DNA of 64,000 nt from contig JABDGQ010000001.1 in NCBI GenBank assembly GCA_013285965.1, positions 1,106-65,105 of the forward strand. The letters run 5' to 3'. The notes below the pieces were generated by a model. It did no database searches and was not told where the DNA came from. It saw nothing but the letters and a program-made list of their open reading frames with translations. The translations under genes were made by a program, and so were the position numbers. Source of the stretch: Chlamydiota bacterium. GTDB taxonomy: Bacteria > Chlamydiota > Chlamydiia > Chlamydiales > Parachlamydiaceae. This document shows positions 59,929 through 64,000 of this stretch, piece by piece (the stretch's first letter is position 1; each line of letters opens with the position of its first letter).

Positions 59929-61233
59929 TTATTTTTTGTTTTTTAGCCACAGTAGCAGCAACAAGCCGCTGATGGCGATATAAATTAATACAATTACTTT
60001 CATTGAAAGATTGGTTAACCATAGCGACAATCTATGTGTCCAAGTAGCATCTACAGCTTGTGCTGACCATAGTGGCATACTTTTAAGTATGTTTCCTTCA
60101 TTGGATACTAAATGTATTTCACCAATTTTTTGATCTTGAGCCACAGGTAACTGTACTGGAGCCCAATGTACTAAGCATTTGGCATGTGGATCTTCGGCAG
60201 GATAAAATTCTAAAGTTAGTGCTTCTTTTAAATTAGCCTCAATGGGTTCTTGTGCATTGGCTAAATGATATTTAAAAGTTTGAATCCCTTTGGGAAGAAA
60301 AGCCGATTGCACTTTTGGTTGATTAAAAGCAGCTTCAAATAATAACTTAGCATCTTGAAACATTGCAGAGCGCTCTTGATAATCTAATAAAACTGCAATT
60401 AAAGTACGTCCATGATTACGTGCCGCCCCCATAAAAGTATGTTTAGCTTTGGCATGATGCCCTGTTTTCATACCACAAGCTTTATCATAATAAAGAGCAC
60501 CCGGCCGTAGTAGGCGGTTAGTCTGCATGTAACTTGCAGCAGCTTGTTTATTGGTTTTAGGGCGTAAGAAACGAGTCTTAGTCATTATTTCACACAATAC
60601 AGGATGCTTAAGGGCAGCTTTCCCCATTATAGCCAAATCATGAGCGGTACTCTGATGCTCAGGATCGTGTAAACCATGAGGATTGCAAAAGTTGGTCTGT
60701 TTGCACCCCAGCTTGGCAAGATGATCATTTAAACCAATCAAAAATTGTGGAATGGTCGGTCCTAATGCCTCCGCTATTACATTAGCGGCATCATTACCAG
60801 AAGGAATTAATAAACCTTCTAACAAAGTTTGCCACGATAATATTTCGCCAGCTTTAATACCAATATGCGAACCATCGGGTTCTAAACAATAGCGAGGTAT
60901 CGCATTGGGCATGCGTCGTTTTTCCGCTTGAGTCGCTGTCCGTAACGACTTAATATCAACTGTAATGGTGTCTGTAAGAGCTGTTGCCTGCAAAAGTTGT
61001 AGGGCATAAATAGCTGTGGCTATTTTGGTAACACTAGCCGGATAGTAAAGTGTGTGAGCGTTGTGTTCAAACAAAACAGCACCACTATCGGCATTAATTA
61101 ATAAAACGGCCCCTCCATTGGGAGAGAATTGCAGCTGCTCACTTGTGCATGGCAAAGGCAATAGAAAACTCAATAAAATTAGCACATAAAGAGAAAGTGA
61201 GCGCATATAATTATAAATTGTTAAAATTGACAA
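59929..61233 (-). CDS. dacA: D-alanyl-D-alanine carboxypeptidase (PBP5/6 type)
   Basis: YYPASVTKIATAIYAL (SxxK), SGNDAAN, MKTGHHAKAKH (KTG); C-terminal TM. Confidence 0.9.
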   Translation of the reverse strand: MSILTIYNYMRSLSLYVLILLSFLLPLPCTSEQLQFSPNGGAVLLINADSGAVLFEHNAHTLYYPASVTKIATAIYALQLLQATALTDTITVDIKSLRTATQAEKRRMPNAIPRYCLEPDGSHIGIKAGEILSWQTLLEGLLIPSGNDAANVIAEALGPTIPQFLIGLNDHLAKLGCKQTNFCNPHGLHDPEHQSTAHDLAIMGKAALKHPVLCEIMTKTRFLRPKTNKQAAASYMQTNRLLRPGALYYDKACGMKTGHHAKAKHTFMGAARNHGRTLIAVLLDYQERSAMFQDAKLLFEAAFNQPKVQSAFLPKGIQTFKYHLANAQEPIEANLKEALTLEFYPAEDPHAKCLVHWAPVQLPVAQDQKIGEIHLVSNEGNILKSMPLWSAQAVDATWTHRLSLWLTNLSMKVIVLIYIAISGLLLLLWLKNKK

Positions 61234-61391
61234 AGTAGTCTATTAATTAGCAGATATTATCATGAAAACCAAAGTATATCAAGAATATCAAAATGTTTGG
61301 ATTAAAAGCATATATAGCGCAGATTGGCATTACTGTGTTACACTGAGAATTGAGCAAATTTATTTATTTTTTAAAACTAAAAGTTTTATTT

Positions 61392-63725
61392 ATGACAAAG
61401 CACGATTTAAAACCACATCTGAGCAGCAACGATCGCAAAAACCAACTCATATTTAAAAATCTTTTACAGATTACCGAACAATTTGTATTAGGCAAAAAGT
61501 TTAAATCGTTGACCGAAACTGAATTTATCAAGCGTCTAGCCATAGCCCCACAGCATTATGAAATTTTTAATCAAATCCTCACTCATCTTGTAAAAAACGG
61601 TCTCTTAGAGTATTCAAACGATAATTACACCAAAAAAACTTCGCAAGAGCAAATTATTACCGGCATCCTCAGAATGCATCCGCGCGGTTTTGGCTTTGTA
61701 CAACCTCATGATTCCATCAACTACACTCAAGACATTTTCATTCCAAAACATTGCACAAAAAATGGTGTAGATGGTGACGTAGTAGAAGTTGAAATTGCCA
61801 GCATAGTTTCTGAAAAAGGGCCGGAAGGAAAAATAACTTCCATTCTAACACGCGCACGTACACATTTAGCGGGCATAATTTTGCGTAAAAGTAACAAAAA
61901 AGGGCAATGGCTTGTGCATGTACCTATTTTGGGATCAGAGCAACAGGTTGTATTAAAAGCACCGCCACCAGGCACAAATCTCCATGTGGGTGATCGCATT
62001 GTAATGCAAGCATTAGAATGGGGATCTAAGGGAAGCGAAACAATTTGCTCGTTTTCCCATCATTTGGGCAATATTTCTGATCCATCTTGTGATATACATG
62101 CAGCGATTGAAGAATTTGAATTGCGTGCCGATTTCCCATCACATGTTATTGAAGAAGCTACTAGTTTAGGCACACGTATACCACTTAAAACAATAAAAAC
62201 GCGCGAAGATTTACGCCATATTACAGCAGTTACCATTGATCCAGACACTGCCAAGGACTTTGACGACGCTTTAAGTTTAACCAAAGAAAATGGCATTTAT
62301 CATTTAGTGGTGCACATAGCTGACGTTTCCCATTATGTTAGCCCAGGGACCGCATTAGATGATGAGGCTCGACTGCGTTGTAATTCTACTTACTTTCCTA
62401 ACTTTTGTTTGCCGATGTTGCCAAGTGTTTTATCCGACAATCTATGTAGTTTAAAACCAAATGTGAATCGTTTAACAGTATCTGTAATCATGAATTTTGA
62501 CGCTGATGGAGCTCTAATTGATCATCGCATCACTCGCTCTGTGATTCGTAGTGCCTATCGCTTTTCTTATCGTGAAGCCTTTCAAGTACTACAAGGTAAA
62601 AAAACTAATGTGCATTTACCTTTGCTACAATTAATGGTTGAGTTGTGCAACTTACTTAAAGCACAACGTTATCAGCGCGGTTGTGTCGAATTTTCATTAC
62701 CTGAACTAGCTGTCATTGTCGATAAACAGGGCATGCCCTATAAGACTGATTATATTACCTATGATGTGACACATCAAATGGTGGAAGAGTTTATGTTAAA
62801 AGCTAATGAAATAGTAGCGCAAGAACTAAGTGCGCAAGGAAAAAATCTTACCTATCGTGTGCATGATGAACCAGCTGAAGAAAATTTACGCGATTTTGCT
62901 GTGCTAGCCTCCGCCTTTGGATTTAAAATACCTGATTACCCTAACCCACAAGATTTACAAAAATTTTTCAAAGAAGTCAGTGAAACTGGCTATGCCAATT
63001 ATTTAGCTGCAAGTTATATACGACGCATGCGTCTAGCCATTTATTCCGCTGAAAATATCGGTCACTATGGTTTGAGTTTAACCCATTACTGCCATTTTAC
63101 TAGCCCTATTCGCCGCTACATGGATTTGGTTGTCCATCGCATATTGTTTGGCGATGAGATTGAGCTTGTACAATTACAGGAGATGGCCGCTCGTTGCTCA
63201 GAGCAAGAGCGTATTAGCGCCAAAGCCGAACAAAATGTCAATACGCTCAAAAAACTGCGCTTATTACAAAAAATTTACCAAGAAGACCCCCATAAACAAT
63301 TTAATGCTATTGTCACACGTGTGAAGAATCATGGCATTTATTTTGAAGTGCTGGAATTGATGCTTGAGGGATTTGTCCATATATCTGAGCTTCCTCAAGA
63401 TTATTTTGTGTTAGATGAAAAATTAATGCGTTTGCGCGGAGTACGCAATGGCTATATCTATGCGGTGGGGGATACATTATCTGTCATGATTCAAAGCATT
63501 GAATTTATATTGCAAGAAACAAGATGGATGTTAGTAGCTCATCAGATGGCTCATCAGACTTTATTGAAACCTAATGAAAACAAATCTAAAGAGCATAAAT
63601 CGGCTAAAGAAAAAAAAATAACGCGCTCAAGAAAAACAGCCCCATCGTCTAATGCTAAAGTAAGCTCTGCCCCTTCTAAGAGAGCAAACAAACAAAAAAC
63701 AATAAAAAAATCACGCAAAAGCTAA
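61392..63725 (+). CDS. rnr: Ribonuclease R
   Basis: TIDPDTAKDFDDALSL, HYCHFTSPIRRYMDLVVHR, S1 domain and basic tail; start set at MTKHDLKP. Confidence 0.94.
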   Translation: MTKHDLKPHLSSNDRKNQLIFKNLLQITEQFVLGKKFKSLTETEFIKRLAIAPQHYEIFNQILTHLVKNGLLEYSNDNYTKKTSQEQIITGILRMHPRGFGFVQPHDSINYTQDIFIPKHCTKNGVDGDVVEVEIASIVSEKGPEGKITSILTRARTHLAGIILRKSNKKGQWLVHVPILGSEQQVVLKAPPPGTNLHVGDRIVMQALEWGSKGSETICSFSHHLGNISDPSCDIHAAIEEFELRADFPSHVIEEATSLGTRIPLKTIKTREDLRHITAVTIDPDTAKDFDDALSLTKENGIYHLVVHIADVSHYVSPGTALDDEARLRCNSTYFPNFCLPMLPSVLSDNLCSLKPNVNRLTVSVIMNFDADGALIDHRITRSVIRSAYRFSYREAFQVLQGKKTNVHLPLLQLMVELCNLLKAQRYQRGCVEFSLPELAVIVDKQGMPYKTDYITYDVTHQMVEEFMLKANEIVAQELSAQGKNLTYRVHDEPAEENLRDFAVLASAFGFKIPDYPNPQDLQKFFKEVSETGYANYLAASYIRRMRLAIYSAENIGHYGLSLTHYCHFTSPIRRYMDLVVHRILFGDEIELVQLQEMAARCSEQERISAKAEQNVNTLKKLRLLQKIYQEDPHKQFNAIVTRVKNHGIYFEVLELMLEGFVHISELPQDYFVLDEKLMRLRGVRNGYIYAVGDTLSVMIQSIEFILQETRWMLVAHQMAHQTLLKPNENKSKEHKSAKEKKITRSRKTAPSSNAKVSSAPSKRANKQKTIKKSRKS

Positions 63726-63734
63726 TTATCACCA

Positions 63735-64000
63735 ATGAAAAAATATTTTGTAACGGGTCTAATCATTTTATTGCCTTTAACTTTTACTTTGGCAATAGTA
63801 ATATTTTTATTTAATTTATTAACAACACCATTTTTAGGATTAGTAAAAGAGCTGTTTTTACATTATCATTTATTTGAAAGTGGTTTTCTTTTTTTTACCT
63901 CTAATCAAATTCAACATCTGATAGCCCGATTGTTAATTATAATTTTTCTTTTTTTGTTTGCTTGTGGATTAGGTTTAATAGGCCGTTGGTTCTTTTTTCA
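63735..64000 (+). CDS. DUF502-family membrane protein (truncated by window end)
   Basis: MKKYFVTGLIILLPLTFTLAIVIFLFNLLTTPF with later TM segment GLGLIGRWFF. Confidence 0.75.
   Translation, partial: MKKYFVTGLIILLPLTFTLAIVIFLFNLLTTPFLGLVKELFLHYHLFESGFLFFTSNQIQHLIARLLIIIFLFLFACGLGLIGRWFFF

Overview
AT-rich bacterial window, dense with genes on both strands. Gene content and neighbourhoods point to an environmental (amoeba-symbiont type) Chlamydiae genome: NifS next to a PP2C phosphatase, Nudix-FabF-RsfS, aroA-aroK-aroC, RseP-Dxr, SNF2 helicase next to MreB, CdaA-YbbR, and KDO transferase. This assignment comes from recalled synteny and protein character, not a database search. Most of the window is housekeeping: valS, DAHP synthase, P1B ATPase, menC-like, rsmE, folP, ruvC, a GT9 heptosyltransferase, nadD, tpiA, secG, dnaG, a dacA-type PBP, rnr and three tRNAs (Leu-TAA, Ser-GGA, Arg-CCT). 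The less ordinary parts are: (i) a tandem array of at least five small double-hydrophobic (Inc-like) paralogs at 2-2564, with a near-invariant C-terminal signature and a variable centre; (ii) two dispersed non-coding repeat families, a MITE-like family with TAGACTTCTTTC termini and a CCTGAGTTTTGAG inverted-repeat family, including TIR-only palindromes at gene ends; (iii) a hairpin repeat at about 2652-2696 and 36568-36612 whose stem differs by compensatory changes while the loop is conserved; (iv) a decayed accessory island at about 11.9-14.7 kb beside tRNA-Leu with RloB-like and AlbA_2/Schlafen-like remnants; (v) a nested IS remnant at 8.05-8.66 kb; and (vi) predicted exported proteins, including a PTP-like phytase and an M15-like lipoprotein. 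All identifications were made by eye from motifs, with no searches run.
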